Shown piece by piece: positions 24,818 through 33,488 of a DNA stretch of 55,635 nucleotides. The DNA lies in NCBI GenBank assembly GCA_014132615.1, contig BMAH01000059.1:1-55635 (forward strand), read 5' to 3'. The position numbers and the translations under genes were made by a program. The notes beneath the pieces are model-generated. The model had not been told where the DNA came from. It searched no databases and worked only from the letters and a program-made list of their open reading frames with translations. The stretch comes from Gammaproteobacteria bacterium. GTDB taxonomy: Bacteria; Pseudomonadota; Gammaproteobacteria; DSM-16500. How positions within the stretch are numbered: the stretch's first letter is position 1; the number at the start of each line of letters is the position of its first letter.

Positions 24818-25735
24818 CTAGGTTATCTTTGTAAACGAGTTTTCCGGAATTTCAAGCGCTGAAAATTCTTCTGGGTGGATTATCTTTGCCAGTATTTCGA
24901 TGCCGGATATGGTTCTGATGCTTGGCTTACTAAAATACGAGTTTGCGTCGACTGCATAACAGTTACCACTTTTCACTGCACGAAGGTTTTTCCATTTTGG
25001 GTCTGTCTGCAGGGATTTGGTGCACTCTGATATGGTCCTTTTTGTATCAAAGCCGCATGGCATCATAACTATTATGTCTGGGTCTGCATCTTGCACTTCG
25101 TCCATTGTCATCTTTCTAGAGTGCTCACCTGTCTTGCTAACTAAGTTTGTGCCGCCTGCAATTTCTACCATTTGTGGAACCCAGTGACCTGATGTGAAAA
25201 ACGGCTCAACCCACTCGATACATAATACTTTGGGCCTTGCCTTGTGATTTCTATTTTTTACAAAATCGATTCTTTTTTGCAATGACTTGATCAAATCTTG
25301 CCCCTGTGTTTCTCTGCCAATTCTTTTTGCAACTAGCGCAACGCTTGATAAAATATCGTCTATGCTGTGTGGGTCAAGCACTTCTACCTGCGGCTTTTTC
25401 TCTAAAATTTGTAGCGCGGCGTTTACCTCATTGGTGTATGCAGAACAGACCGCGCATGTTCCCTGTGCTATTATCATGTCAGGATTTGCATGCCTGATGT
25501 TCTCCTCATCTACTGTGAAGATTGGCTGGTTAGTCCTTGCAAGATTTGTTATGATGTCATCGATTTGTTGAGATGTCATGGTATCTGGATCAAAAACCGA
25601 ATTAATCACTCTGGGCTTTTTCTTTGCCTCTTCTGGATAGATGCATTCGTGTGTTACACCTACTACCTGATCACCAACTCCAAGCTCAAAGAGCAATTCA
25701 GTTGCGCTTGGCAAAAACGAAACTATTCTCATCAT
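24818..25735 (-). CDS. Cobalamin-binding-type periplasmic-fold protein (BtuF-like)
   Basis: 305 residues from the ATG at 25733-25735, giving the canonical start MMRIVSFLPSATELLFELGV; the frame continues upstream to a TTG at 25789. The chain follows the BtuF/FhuD class III binding-protein fold: VVGVTHECIYPEEAKKKPRV, PDMIIAQGTCAVC, and CIEWVEPFFTSGHWVPQMVE near residue 180. There is no signal peptide, as is common for this cytosolic or loosely attached archaeal group. Corrinoid binding is the family expectation; ammonia oxidizers make B12. No BtuC/BtuD genes are adjacent. It is divergent from NreA. Confidence 0.8.
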   Translation of the reverse strand: MMRIVSFLPSATELLFELGVGDQVVGVTHECIYPEEAKKKPRVINSVFDPDTMTSQQIDDIITNLARTNQPIFTVDEENIRHANPDMIIAQGTCAVCSAYTNEVNAALQILEKKPQVEVLDPHSIDDILSSVALVAKRIGRETQGQDLIKSLQKRIDFVKNRNHKARPKVLCIEWVEPFFTSGHWVPQMVEIAGGTNLVSKTGEHSRKMTMDEVQDADPDIIVMMPCGFDTKRTISECTKSLQTDPKWKNLRAVKSGNCYAVDANSYFSKPSIRTISGIEILAKIIHPEEFSALEIPENSFTKIT

Positions 25736-25824
25736 ATCTGATAATGATGATGCACAATATGTCATTTTTGAGTAGGGCTCGATCAACAAATGACACTAAA
25801 TAGTTCAAAGCGGTAATTGGTTCT

Positions 25825-26985
25825 GTGGACCCAACAGCTGCCAACATTCGAAAATCAATAGAAAATAACTGGAACGAATACCTCTCAAAATACGGAAATC
25901 TATTCTCATCTGATTCTATTTCGGGCTCTAGTCCGCCATCTGTTTTTGTGGGCTCGTTTGGGTATCCAAAGGTTGGTGTTGGACCGATGGTTCCACCAAT
26001 TCATGGTGATACTAGCCTGCTTGATGCGCCGGAGCGATGGCTAGGCAAAACACTGGAAGAGATTGTAAATTTCAGATTGAATCTAGTCCGTGGGATCCAA
26101 AAAGTCTCCGTGATAAATCCACAGGGACGCTACATTGAAAATCTGCAAGACCTTGCAATGTCGCAAAACACGCCAGACTCTGATATTACATTTTACAAAA
26201 ATACTGCACCGGTAACAGTACTTGATGGCGAGTCTGCGCCGTTTGGGCCAATGGGTGAGATAAAGTCTGCCAAGTTTTCTGGAATGACTAGCTCAAAATC
26301 AATTGAGAAAACCTACTATGACAAAGATCTCAGGGCAGAAGACGCCGTATTACATCTGTATAATTCAGGAATTGAAATCTCTAAAATCCAAAAATGCTTC
26401 TCCATTGGAATGTTTGGCAAAGAAAGAAGACTCGTTCCTACAAGATGGAGCATTACCGCAACTGATGACATCATATCAAAGAGTCTAGTCTCTGAAATAC
26501 TGGATTATTCCCAAATTGACTCTTGCATGATATTTACGCACGAGCATCTTGGAAATCTTTTTTCGGTTTTGCTTTTCCCACACCGATGGATATTTGAAAT
26601 GGAAGAGGCCTGGCACACAGACAAAGGACAGGTTGGTTTTGGAGCAGATGCAGAAGATGCAAATGGAATTGATCATTATCCAAGCATTGCAGGAGCATAC
26701 TTTGCTGCAAAGCTAGGAATAGCAGAATATCTCACAAAGAAAAAAAGACAAGCTGGAGTCTTGGTACTAAGGGAAATTAGGCCTGATTATGCAATACCTG
26801 TTGGGGTTTGGCAGGTGCGGGAGGCAATACGTGCAGCAATGACAAAACACCCAATTCTAGTGGATACCATAGACCAAGGCATTGATCTTGCCTGCAAACA
26901 AATGAGCATTAGCAAAAATGAATGGTTGGCAAAGGGAACCCTTCTAAAAATGCTAAAACAAAAATCAATTACCGACTTTTTCTGA
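25825..26985 (+). CDS. DNA repair protein NreA
   Basis: 386 residues from GTG 25825, with TATA-like CTAAATAGTT about 26 bases upstream. The N-terminal half holds SVFVGSFGYPKVGVGPMVPP and FRLNLVRGIQKVSVI, and the C-terminal half REIRPDYAIPVGVWQVREAI, all hallmarks of archaeal Nre proteins. The last eight residues QKSITDFF form a PIP box, so it should bind the PCNA sliding clamp. In haloarchaea Nre proteins work in repair of DNA damage such as mitomycin C lesions. This version seems to lack the N-terminal zinc motif of some relatives. The Y-family polymerase at 30040 carries a similar PIP tail. Confidence 0.88.
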   Translation: MDPTAANIRKSIENNWNEYLSKYGNLFSSDSISGSSPPSVFVGSFGYPKVGVGPMVPPIHGDTSLLDAPERWLGKTLEEIVNFRLNLVRGIQKVSVINPQGRYIENLQDLAMSQNTPDSDITFYKNTAPVTVLDGESAPFGPMGEIKSAKFSGMTSSKSIEKTYYDKDLRAEDAVLHLYNSGIEISKIQKCFSIGMFGKERRLVPTRWSITATDDIISKSLVSEILDYSQIDSCMIFTHEHLGNLFSVLLFPHRWIFEMEEAWHTDKGQVGFGADAEDANGIDHYPSIAGAYFAAKLGIAEYLTKKKRQAGVLVLREIRPDYAIPVGVWQVREAIRAAMTKHPILVDTIDQGIDLACKQMSISKNEWLAKGTLLKMLKQKSITDFF

Positions 26986-27061
26986 TATTATACACTCTGT
27001 ATATTACAGATAATTCATACTTAATGGTTAAATTCATTCGGGCTCATTTTGAATCATGAAA

Positions 27062-27141
27062 CATGTCTATAACGATCAAGTAGTAACTCGACTTTTCTTA
27101 GTCGGTCAAGTTAAAGTCGAAATGAGGAAACAATAGACATG
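27062..27141 (+). promoter_or_regulatory. Structured 5' leader of the tubulin-like gene, start codon in a stem
   Basis: CATGTCTAT (27062-27070) is an exact 9-base inverted match of ATAGACATG (27133-27141), and the ATG start codon (27139-27141) is the end of that stem. Inside, CGACTTT (27089-27095) can pair with AAAGTCG (27113-27119), or its first five bases with AGTCG (27100-27104), but not both. A TATA-like TTAAATT near 27025-27032 would start the RNA just before the stem. The layout suggests control of translation. Evidence is sequence pairing only. Confidence 0.5.
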
Positions 27142-28533
27142 GCACAAGCGTCTGCACCACTACCACCAGCACCAGTTCTTATGACCTGCTTTGGTCACTG
27201 TGGAATTGGTCTTGGAGCAGAATCCTACCGTAGGTTGCTATTGGATGTAGGAGCCGACCCACTAAAGCCAGTTTTGAAGGATTCAAAGGACGAATCCCGA
27301 ATTCTAAAAAGATATGGAAGCACCATTTTGAGATTCCCAGGTGCATATACCGGAGGGGAAACCCCACTTATTCCAAGGGCATTGCTAGTTGACCTAGATC
27401 CAAGGGCTGCAAATCTAATCTTACAATCATATCCAGACTTGTTCGCACTACGAGACAAGCACGTAATCCATGGAGCCGGAGGAGCTGCCAGAAACTGGGC
27501 AGAAGGCAGATCCAGATTCAAAAATGAGGTAACTCAAAAGTGGGACTTTGGAAAACAATTATCAGCATTATCGCCAGAACCCGTCCGAGGCTATACAGTG
27601 CCGTTTGCCATGGGTGGCGGAACTGGAAGCTCATTCGCATGCTCTTTTATTGAATTCATTCGCAGCAACACAAAAGAGCACGCAACAATTGCAACACTTG
27701 GTCTTTTGCCAGAGTTTGGATGGGATCCAGTCATACTGGAAGCAGCTGCAATTAATATTGTGATGAATCTGGAATACCAGATAAAATATTCTGATTGTTC
27801 TATTTTGTTTTCAAACAAGCGACTTCGAGAGGTAGCTCACAAATATGAAAAGCGTGTGGAAAAGATTCCCTCAATTATAGATGATCTGCCAAAAGAGCAC
27901 GAGGTTGGATGGAAGGACTACAAGGGAATGAATCTCATTGCAGCAAACGCAATATCGATGTTCATCTCGTCCTTTGCAAGAGAGACAGAATGGGACATGT
28001 CCAATTACAGGACTTGGCTTGCAACAAAGAGACCAAAGTTTGCAATCCCATGGGTCATACCAATACTGCCTGATGAAGACCAGTGGAACCTAAACACACT
28101 TGCCGGAAACAAACACAACACAATGGATAGCATCATTGAAAATATTAACAAAAAGCAAGATGCCATATTGTTTGATATCGACGAGACTGACATTCGCAAC
28201 CACGGCGGCGCAAAGGATTCTTGCTGTGCACTAGTCAAGGTAAAGGGCGAATTTGACATCAAGGAAAGAGAAATCCTCAAGCGCGTAATCAAGGAACGAT
28301 TCAACATTGAAGATTCCAGAATGATATTTGTCAAGATTCCAATCCTGGATAAAGAGCAGGCAAACGTCACAATTCTGGTAAACACCAAAGCAATCGGTCC
28401 AAAGATCCTAGAGGTTGCAAGAGAGGCTGAGGAGTCATGGGATGCCTACAAGGAAGAATATGGCAGATGGGGCCTCACAACTGAGGATTTCAAACAGTCC
28501 CTCATGGACGTTGTTCACCAGTTTAGCGGCTAG
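27139..28533 (+). CDS. Divergent tubulin/FtsZ-superfamily GTPase
   Basis: 464 residues, close to tubulin length and longer than FtsZ. Nucleotide-site motifs appear in tubulin order: GHCGIGLGAES (19-29, T1), PRALLVDLDP (79-88, like tubulin PRAVLVDLEP), GAGGAARNWAEG (112-123, like GAGNNWAKGH) and GGGTGSS (159-165, T4). The T7 region (WKDYKGMNLIAANAI, near 270) lacks a clear catalytic Asp pair. The C-terminal domain is followed by a helix. Thaumarchaea divide with Cdv proteins and carry such a protein in addition; its job is unresolved. A coiled-coil gene starts 11 bases after its stop. Confidence 0.85.
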   Translation: MAQASAPLPPAPVLMTCFGHCGIGLGAESYRRLLLDVGADPLKPVLKDSKDESRILKRYGSTILRFPGAYTGGETPLIPRALLVDLDPRAANLILQSYPDLFALRDKHVIHGAGGAARNWAEGRSRFKNEVTQKWDFGKQLSALSPEPVRGYTVPFAMGGGTGSSFACSFIEFIRSNTKEHATIATLGLLPEFGWDPVILEAAAINIVMNLEYQIKYSDCSILFSNKRLREVAHKYEKRVEKIPSIIDDLPKEHEVGWKDYKGMNLIAANAISMFISSFARETEWDMSNYRTWLATKRPKFAIPWVIPILPDEDQWNLNTLAGNKHNTMDSIIENINKKQDAILFDIDETDIRNHGGAKDSCCALVKVKGEFDIKEREILKRVIKERFNIEDSRMIFVKIPILDKEQANVTILVNTKAIGPKILEVAREAEESWDAYKEEYGRWGLTTEDFKQSLMDVVHQFSG

Positions 28534-28544
28534 GATGGCTCAAA

Positions 28545-29090
28545 ATGTCTGATTTTACCTTTTTAGAAGAACTGGCACGCCAGATAAAGGCAAACCGCAA
28601 CTATCTGAACCAACTCGAAGAAGAACTGAAAATAATCAACATGAAGCTTCATGAAATCCCACTGAAAAAGCCAACAGAATCCGCATTTGCAAAAATGATT
28701 GGAACTGAATATGATGATCAGCAGGCAAACCTAGAAAAGACAAAGGCAAATCTGGAGGCAAAAAAAGAGGAGCTCTCAAACTCTGTCAAAAATGACACTG
28801 CAAAATTCATCAACGATATGACCTCACCGGATCTGGTCATTCCGCTAGATCCAAAGCCCACATTCAAAGATGGTCGAGTCCAGTTCCAGTATAGGAATGC
28901 AACAAAATTCCACAACCTATTTGACTTTTTGTCCGAATTGCTTGGACTCTCTGCACCACTTGTAGTCAAAGATGTGCTATTGTCGTCAACTGAGGTAATA
29001 GTTAAGGTATCAAACGAGTATGATGCAAAGCAAAAGTTCATCAGCTCAATGAGTGAGATCCAAAAAACCCTGACAATCAAGAAAAAATAA
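28545..29090 (+). CDS. Coiled-coil protein linked to the tubulin-like gene
   Basis: 181 residues. The first 95 are a long charged coiled coil (IKANRNYLNQLEEELKIINM, NLEKTKANLEAKKEELSNSV); the remaining 85 form a globular alpha/beta domain (PKPTFKDGRVQFQYRNATKF, LLSSTEVIVKVSNEYDAKQK). It starts 11 bases after the tubulin-like stop, on the same strand and with no room for a promoter, so the two are co-expressed. It may be an accessory or assembly factor of that GTPase; this is inferred from the operon alone. Confidence 0.72.
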   Translation: MSDFTFLEELARQIKANRNYLNQLEEELKIINMKLHEIPLKKPTESAFAKMIGTEYDDQQANLEKTKANLEAKKEELSNSVKNDTAKFINDMTSPDLVIPLDPKPTFKDGRVQFQYRNATKFHNLFDFLSELLGLSAPLVVKDVLLSSTEVIVKVSNEYDAKQKFISSMSEIQKTLTIKKK

Positions 29091-29125
29091 TTAGTTTTTA
29101 TTCACACTAGGTCCACTTCAGAGCA

Positions 29126-30043
29126 TTGCAAAACAAGAGCATAATTCTTGCAATCATAATAATAGTCAGTCCTGTCATGTTTGCTCTTGCGTATTATCCT
29201 GACTCGTTTAGTCTGAGCTGGAATCAGGGGCGCGGAGGATTCTTGTTTGCAATGGCATTCATTGTCGCAGAACTGATCGGGGTAAAGCTGATCGTATCAC
29301 AAAAAAGAGTTTTGCTTACAATACCGTTTGCCGCAGCCGTATTTGCATATTTGATATCGCTTGACTATGGCCTTCGTACATACATTCAGGACAGTGCCAA
29401 GATGTATCATGTCAATCTGGTTCACTCTTGGACCTGGATGTGGGACTTTATCATAATGGGCGCATTCGTGATTGCTGCAGTTACAATACTGTTTGGAAAA
29501 AGATGGATTCGAATTGCACCAGCAGGCCCAATCTTTCTGTGCGGAAGCGCAATAATTCTATCCCTGGATGCATTTTTCCCATATGACACACTCGGCCCGC
29601 TCCAGTATGTCGTACCGTATCTAGTCAAGAACAACGTGGCAATCATCAACTTTTTCCATCTTGGGACGGCCATTGCAAAAGACAATCTGATGTTTCTAAA
29701 GGGAGAGCACGGCTCTATGGCGCTACAGGTATTTTGGCCGTCGGCTGGAGTCCACAGCGTTATCATCTATTCCTTGGTAATGATGGCGTTTTTGCTAAAA
29801 ATGAACATTTTACCAAAGAGAAAAGCGGCGTACTTTGCACTCGGCATTGCTGGAACGATCGGGGTAAATGTCATTAGGATTTTCTCACTGTCACTGTTTG
29901 TGCTCAAGGTTTCAGCTAATCCAGTCGAGTTTGAGCAGTTTCACGGTGTTGCAGGAGAGATAATGTTTCTGCCATGGTTATTTGCGTACCTGTTCATAGT
30001 CACGTCAATAGAGACAAAGCGCCTCAAAAAACAAATTGCCTAA
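29126..30043 (+). CDS. Archaeosortase/exosortase-family protein with Ser at the nucleophile position
   Basis: 305 residues from TTG 29126, TATA-like TTTTTATT about 27 bases upstream. About eight membrane helices. Exosortases and archaeosortases use Cys, Arg and His: the C-[ST]-G motif is here WPSAGVHS with S206 where Cys is expected; the Arg is R251 in GVNVIRIFSL, and the His is H273 in EQFHGVAGE. The enzyme would cleave and transfer proteins with a C-terminal sorting helix, such as the surface proteins of this window. Whether S206 is catalytic is unknown. Its stop overlaps the convergent polymerase gene by four bases. Confidence 0.82.
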   Translation: MQNKSIILAIIIIVSPVMFALAYYPDSFSLSWNQGRGGFLFAMAFIVAELIGVKLIVSQKRVLLTIPFAAAVFAYLISLDYGLRTYIQDSAKMYHVNLVHSWTWMWDFIIMGAFVIAAVTILFGKRWIRIAPAGPIFLCGSAIILSLDAFFPYDTLGPLQYVVPYLVKNNVAIINFFHLGTAIAKDNLMFLKGEHGSMALQVFWPSAGVHSVIIYSLVMMAFLLKMNILPKRKAAYFALGIAGTIGVNVIRIFSLSLFVLKVSANPVEFEQFHGVAGEIMFLPWLFAYLFIVTSIETKRLKKQIA

Positions 30044-31134
30044 AAGAAATTTGTAATCGAGCTTTGTCCTTCCATGTCTGATAATTCTGATACCTTGACG
30101 CCAAGCCTTCGAGTCTCAAGTGTTTGATCAACTAATGCCTCCTTTAGGAGTTGGATGCAGGTTTTTTTGAGCTCATCGATGCTGGTTGTGGGGTTTCTGA
30201 GCATCTTTGATTTTGTTTTGTTTGACAAATCTGATTGGACAAATTGTATGCCGACAGATCTGAACATCTTTTTGTGTTTTAGTATGGTTTGATGCAGGTC
30301 AGCACAAATTTCATCTATTGATTCAGATAGAAAATCAAAGTCCTTTGAATCATGCTTTAGTGTGATGATTCTGGAATACTGGATGGTTGGAGCTCTTTCC
30401 GCAACAGGGTCGTCATCTATTCCACGCGCCGCATTGTAAATGTATGATGAAATCTTTCTGCCAAACATTTTGTTTAGCGTAAAGACATCGAGTTTTCTTA
30501 GGTCCTGTATTGTCTTGAGATTCATCTCTGAGAATTTTTCTTCGGTAACCTTTCCAATTCCCGGAATGTCGCCTACCTTTAGCTCATCAAGGAATGATTC
30601 CACATTTTGTGGCTCTACCACTGTTAGACCGTCTGGTTTTCTAAAACTGGATGCAATCTTTGAGACAAGCTTGTTATTTGATATTCCGACAGTGCATGTC
30701 ATTTTGAGATCCATTCGAATTTGGTTTTTCAGCTGTTGTGCAATATGAGTGGCGTTTGTAAAACTACCTTGCGTTCTTTTTGTAACGTCAAGATACGCCT
30801 CATCTCGTCCAACATACTCAAAAACATCCGCATATGTCTTCATTATTTCCATTGCCCTTTGCGAAATGTCGCTATAATATGGAAAATCTGCAGGCAAAAA
30901 CGCAGAATCTGGAATTTCTCCGAGTCTTGCTTTTGCAAACTTTATTGGCATACCTGATTTTACACCATACTTTCTTGCAATATAGTTGGCAGTGGCAATA
31001 GCTCCACTGTCTCCGCCCCTGTCTGAAAAAATGCATACACAAACTGGCTTTGTCTTTAGGGTTTGATTCCTAATTTCTTCGCATTGGGCAAAAAAATAAT
31101 CAAAATCAATGTGAAATATTATTCGCTCACTCAA
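30040..31134 (-). CDS. DNA polymerase IV (Y family, Dpo4/DinB type)
   Basis: 364 residues. Palm residues are in place: IFHIDFDYFFAQCEE (metal-binding D near residues 8-10) and GRDEAYLDVT (catalytic Asp-Glu near 105), then the helix-hairpin-helix thumb (VGDIPGIGKVTEEKFSEMNL) and little-finger domain. It copies past DNA lesions with low fidelity. The last residues QSSITNFF form a PIP box that binds PCNA, like the tail of NreA. The gene is single and minus-strand, convergent with the archaeosortase gene. Confidence 0.93.
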   Translation of the reverse strand: MSERIIFHIDFDYFFAQCEEIRNQTLKTKPVCVCIFSDRGGDSGAIATANYIARKYGVKSGMPIKFAKARLGEIPDSAFLPADFPYYSDISQRAMEIMKTYADVFEYVGRDEAYLDVTKRTQGSFTNATHIAQQLKNQIRMDLKMTCTVGISNNKLVSKIASSFRKPDGLTVVEPQNVESFLDELKVGDIPGIGKVTEEKFSEMNLKTIQDLRKLDVFTLNKMFGRKISSYIYNAARGIDDDPVAERAPTIQYSRIITLKHDSKDFDFLSESIDEICADLHQTILKHKKMFRSVGIQFVQSDLSNKTKSKMLRNPTTSIDELKKTCIQLLKEALVDQTLETRRLGVKVSELSDMEGQSSITNFF

Positions 31135-31211
31135 TGATACTGGTGTGTAAAAAATCCTTATTACAATATCGAATTGTTTGGTCTAAATATCACAGTACTC
31201 ATTAACAAAAT

Positions 31212-31460
31212 ATGTCATATCCTCTAATTCCTGACGAAAAGGGAATCAAAATAATCGCAGAAACAATGGAGAAGGAGAAAATGTACTATTGTTATCACAA
31301 CAAAAAGGTGCTCCTAGTTTACAAGGATGATCAGGAGTTTCTGAATTGTTATGAAATTGAAGAGGAAGAAATAGTGACATCTGTTAAGGATTGCAAGACC
31401 CCCGAAGAGATTGAAAAAAAAATTGAAGAGTATTTGGCAAAACAAAACATAAAACATTAA
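31212..31460 (+). CDS. Hypothetical acidic protein, 82 residues
   Basis: Starts at ATG 31212 with TATA-like CTAAATATC about 26 bases upstream. The chain is soluble: a short alpha/beta core (MYYCYHNKKVLLVYKDDQEF) and a Glu/Lys-rich helix (KTPEEIEKKIEEYLAKQNIK). Two cysteines are isolated. No known domain recognised. It precedes Alba by 34 bases with its own Alba promoter between, so it may be separately transcribed. Confidence 0.65.
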   Translation: MSYPLIPDEKGIKIIAETMEKEKMYYCYHNKKVLLVYKDDQEFLNCYEIEEEEIVTSVKDCKTPEEIEKKIEEYLAKQNIKH

Positions 31461-31494
31461 AATAAAAGCAAAAGGGGACAAAGTCAAATAACTT

Positions 31495-31863
31495 ATGAGT
31501 GATCCAAATCAGCCAACAGATGCACAAGAAATTCTAGAAGAATCACAAAAACTCAAGGAATCTCCAGATACTGACGAAGAAGGAGCAAGAAAGACACGTG
31601 ATGTGATTTTTGTTGGCACAAAACCAATTATGACATATGTCACAGCTACGCTGACTCAGCTATCTACTCAAGCAGTAGTGACGATTAAAGCACGTGGTCA
31701 AAGAATCACTCAAGCAGTTGATGTCTCTCAAATGATAGTAAAACGCATGAACACGGTAGGTTACAAAATAAAGGATGTAAGAATCGCATCTGACTCTCTT
31801 TTATCACAAGACGGCAAGACAAGAAACGTATCAACGATCGAAATTGATATTTCAAAGGAATAA
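31495..31863 (+). CDS. DNA/RNA-binding protein Alba
   Basis: 122 residues. An acidic, disordered N-terminal extension of about 33 residues precedes the Alba fold: VIFVGTKPIMTYVTATLTQL, then VTIKARGQRITQAVDVSQMI and a beta hairpin near 95-110. The Lys in VGTKP corresponds to the acetylated Lys16 region of Sulfolobus Alba. It packages chromatin or binds RNA. The extension is longer than in most Alba proteins. TATA-like AATAAAAG lies about 30 bases before the ATG. Confidence 0.93.
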   Translation: MSDPNQPTDAQEILEESQKLKESPDTDEEGARKTRDVIFVGTKPIMTYVTATLTQLSTQAVVTIKARGQRITQAVDVSQMIVKRMNTVGYKIKDVRIASDSLLSQDGKTRNVSTIEIDISKE

Positions 31864-32083
31864 TTATTACAAAATTTCTGTGATCTGCGGCGTCCTCATC
31901 ATATCGTCATTAATAATATTCCAGAATTTCAGCTCGTGCCCTGCAAAACAATTCTCAATAATTGACGATATAGTCCAGTATGAAAAGACCATGAATCCAA
32001 ATGCATGTGCAGCACTAGTGGAGAAAATCTCCTCGCTAAATTCAGAGTGCAAGTCAGGCCTAGAGATTCCTGACTGTGGTTAA
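31844..32083 (+). CDS. Small secreted or membrane-anchored protein with four to five cysteines
   Basis: 79 residues from TTG 31844, overlapping the end of the Alba gene by 20 bases; GTG 31880 is an alternative start. A basic N-terminus and hydrophobic segment (ISVICGVLIISSLIIFQNF) precede a polar domain with cysteines at SSC, NAC, SEC and PDC near the end. The cysteines outside the membrane could form two disulfides. Its stop overlaps the convergent LysE gene by four bases. Function unknown. Confidence 0.55.
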   Translation: MIFQRNNYYKISVICGVLIISSLIIFQNFSSCPAKQFSIIDDIVQYEKTMNPNACAALVEKISSLNSECKSGLEIPDCG

Positions 32084-32688
32084 AGAACGCCGACAATAAA
32101 CGATACCCCGAAGTATACTAGTGCAGCATTAATCACAATCATGCAAATTCGGTATGTCTTGTTTGAGAGAAACCGTGTCCCTTTCGATGACACTGCTGAT
32201 ACAAAGCCAAGCCATGCATAATCCATCCAAATGTGCAGTCCAAACATTATCAAAATCCCCCAAAACGACCACAGCACCATTGCATCAGAGATTAACTTGA
32301 TTCCAATTGTAAACCACCACACCAAAAAGAATGGATTGAGGCCCGTCAGTAAAATTCCGGTGACTAGCGAGCCATACTTGGCGTCCTTTATGGTAATGCT
32401 TTTTAGAACAGAGCGCACCTGAAGGCCCGCAAATGCAAAGATGCTTGTAGCACCTAAAATTGCAATTATTGTTCGAAATTCTGGCAGTGATTCTACTGAC
32501 AAAACACCCAGCCCTAACAGTATGACTAGCGGTAGTTCAACTATGGTATGGCCTACTGCGATTTTGAGGCCAGCTGTTTTCTGTTTCAAACCATTTGATA
32601 TTGTTGATGCAAAGAGTGGACCTGGTGCCATTACTCCTGATGCAGAAACCACAACGACTGCTGCAAAAAACGCAAAAAATTCTTGCAT
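32080..32688 (-). CDS. LysE-family exporter
   Basis: 202 residues with six hydrophobic segments. The start reads FFAAVVVVSASGVMAPGPLF, with the APGP motif that marks the LysE/RhtB superfamily. Members export amino acids or related metabolites; the substrate here is unknown. Its ATG immediately follows the stop of the PAC2 gene (TAG then ATG on the minus strand), so the two are co-translated. Confidence 0.82.
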   Translation of the reverse strand: MQEFFAFFAAVVVVSASGVMAPGPLFASTISNGLKQKTAGLKIAVGHTIVELPLVILLGLGVLSVESLPEFRTIIAILGATSIFAFAGLQVRSVLKSITIKDAKYGSLVTGILLTGLNPFFLVWWFTIGIKLISDAMVLWSFWGILIMFGLHIWMDYAWLGFVSAVSSKGTRFLSNKTYRICMIVINAALVYFGVSFIVGVL

Positions 32689-33420
32689 CTAGCCGTACAT
32701 CGAGTCGCGTAGCGCTCTTGTTTCTTTTTCAGTTTCCTTGATTTGTTTTTCCGCTACCTCTGCCTGTTCTTTCATCATGCTTAAATCACACGAAACGCCT
32801 GGCAAAATCTTTGACATTGCCATGCATAGGTCAACACTTGAGCTAAAGTCTGGACCTGCATCATCAACATTTACCAAAACAACGATCACATCTTGTCCAT
32901 GCAACATTCCTTGGTTTAGCAGCTCCCCGGGAATTCCTGGAATTGTGCCGTTTTGCAACACTAGCATTCCAGCCTTTTTGATCTTGTCTCTGGCACTATC
33001 GGTGCTACCTGCGGCAATGACTTGGTTTTTGTTGTCCTCGACTAGCTTCATTGGGGATGAGCTGACAATGAGTGAGCACTTGTGTTTTTTTGCCCATGAA
33101 AGCATCATCTTTGCAATGGAGCGATGATACGGCTCATTAATTGTAAGAAAAGAAGAGATGACGCCGACTTTCAGACCAGAATTCACATAGATTCTCGTGG
33201 CATAGCTTGGCATACCGTCTTTGAGAATTGACACTGTTGGAAAGTCAGAAGAATCGACATAGCCAACCAAATCATAATTATTTCCGTGCATGAGTGACTC
33301 ACTTGCAATCGCACTGGTAAATCCTACTGAGGGAAACCCATCAATGAGATATCCACCATCAATATTGAATGGTTTTGTCTCCTTTACCCACAGTCTTGGA
33401 AGCATGAAATGAATTAACAA
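32689..33420 (-). CDS. PAC2-family proteasome assembly chaperone homolog
   Basis: 243 residues. Core motifs of the archaeal PAC2 fold: IDGFPSVGFTSAIASESLMH (about 26-45), SVLKDGMPSYATRIY-like strand region near 65-78, and GTIPGIPGELLNQGMLHGQD near 158-177. A helical, charged C-terminus (EVAEKQIKETEKETRALRDS) may be a coiled coil. Archaeal members are thought to help proteasome alpha-ring assembly. It heads a two-gene unit with the LysE exporter, which is an odd pairing. Confidence 0.82.
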   Translation of the reverse strand: MLIHFMLPRLWVKETKPFNIDGGYLIDGFPSVGFTSAIASESLMHGNNYDLVGYVDSSDFPTVSILKDGMPSYATRIYVNSGLKVGVISSFLTINEPYHRSIAKMMLSWAKKHKCSLIVSSSPMKLVEDNKNQVIAAGSTDSARDKIKKAGMLVLQNGTIPGIPGELLNQGMLHGQDVIVVLVNVDDAGPDFSSSVDLCMAMSKILPGVSCDLSMMKEQAEVAEKQIKETEKETRALRDSMYG

Positions 33421-33488
33421 AAATCACAGATATACTTTGTCTATCTGATTTTGCAGAAATGCAATGCTTGCGGTGAGGTAATTGTAAT

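Noticed and set aside
24744-24821. 25-codon frame MTVLFVPTRPSKRTIDTDDS...
   Set aside because: Too short, no promoter at the usual distance, and it overlaps the end of the convergent gene.
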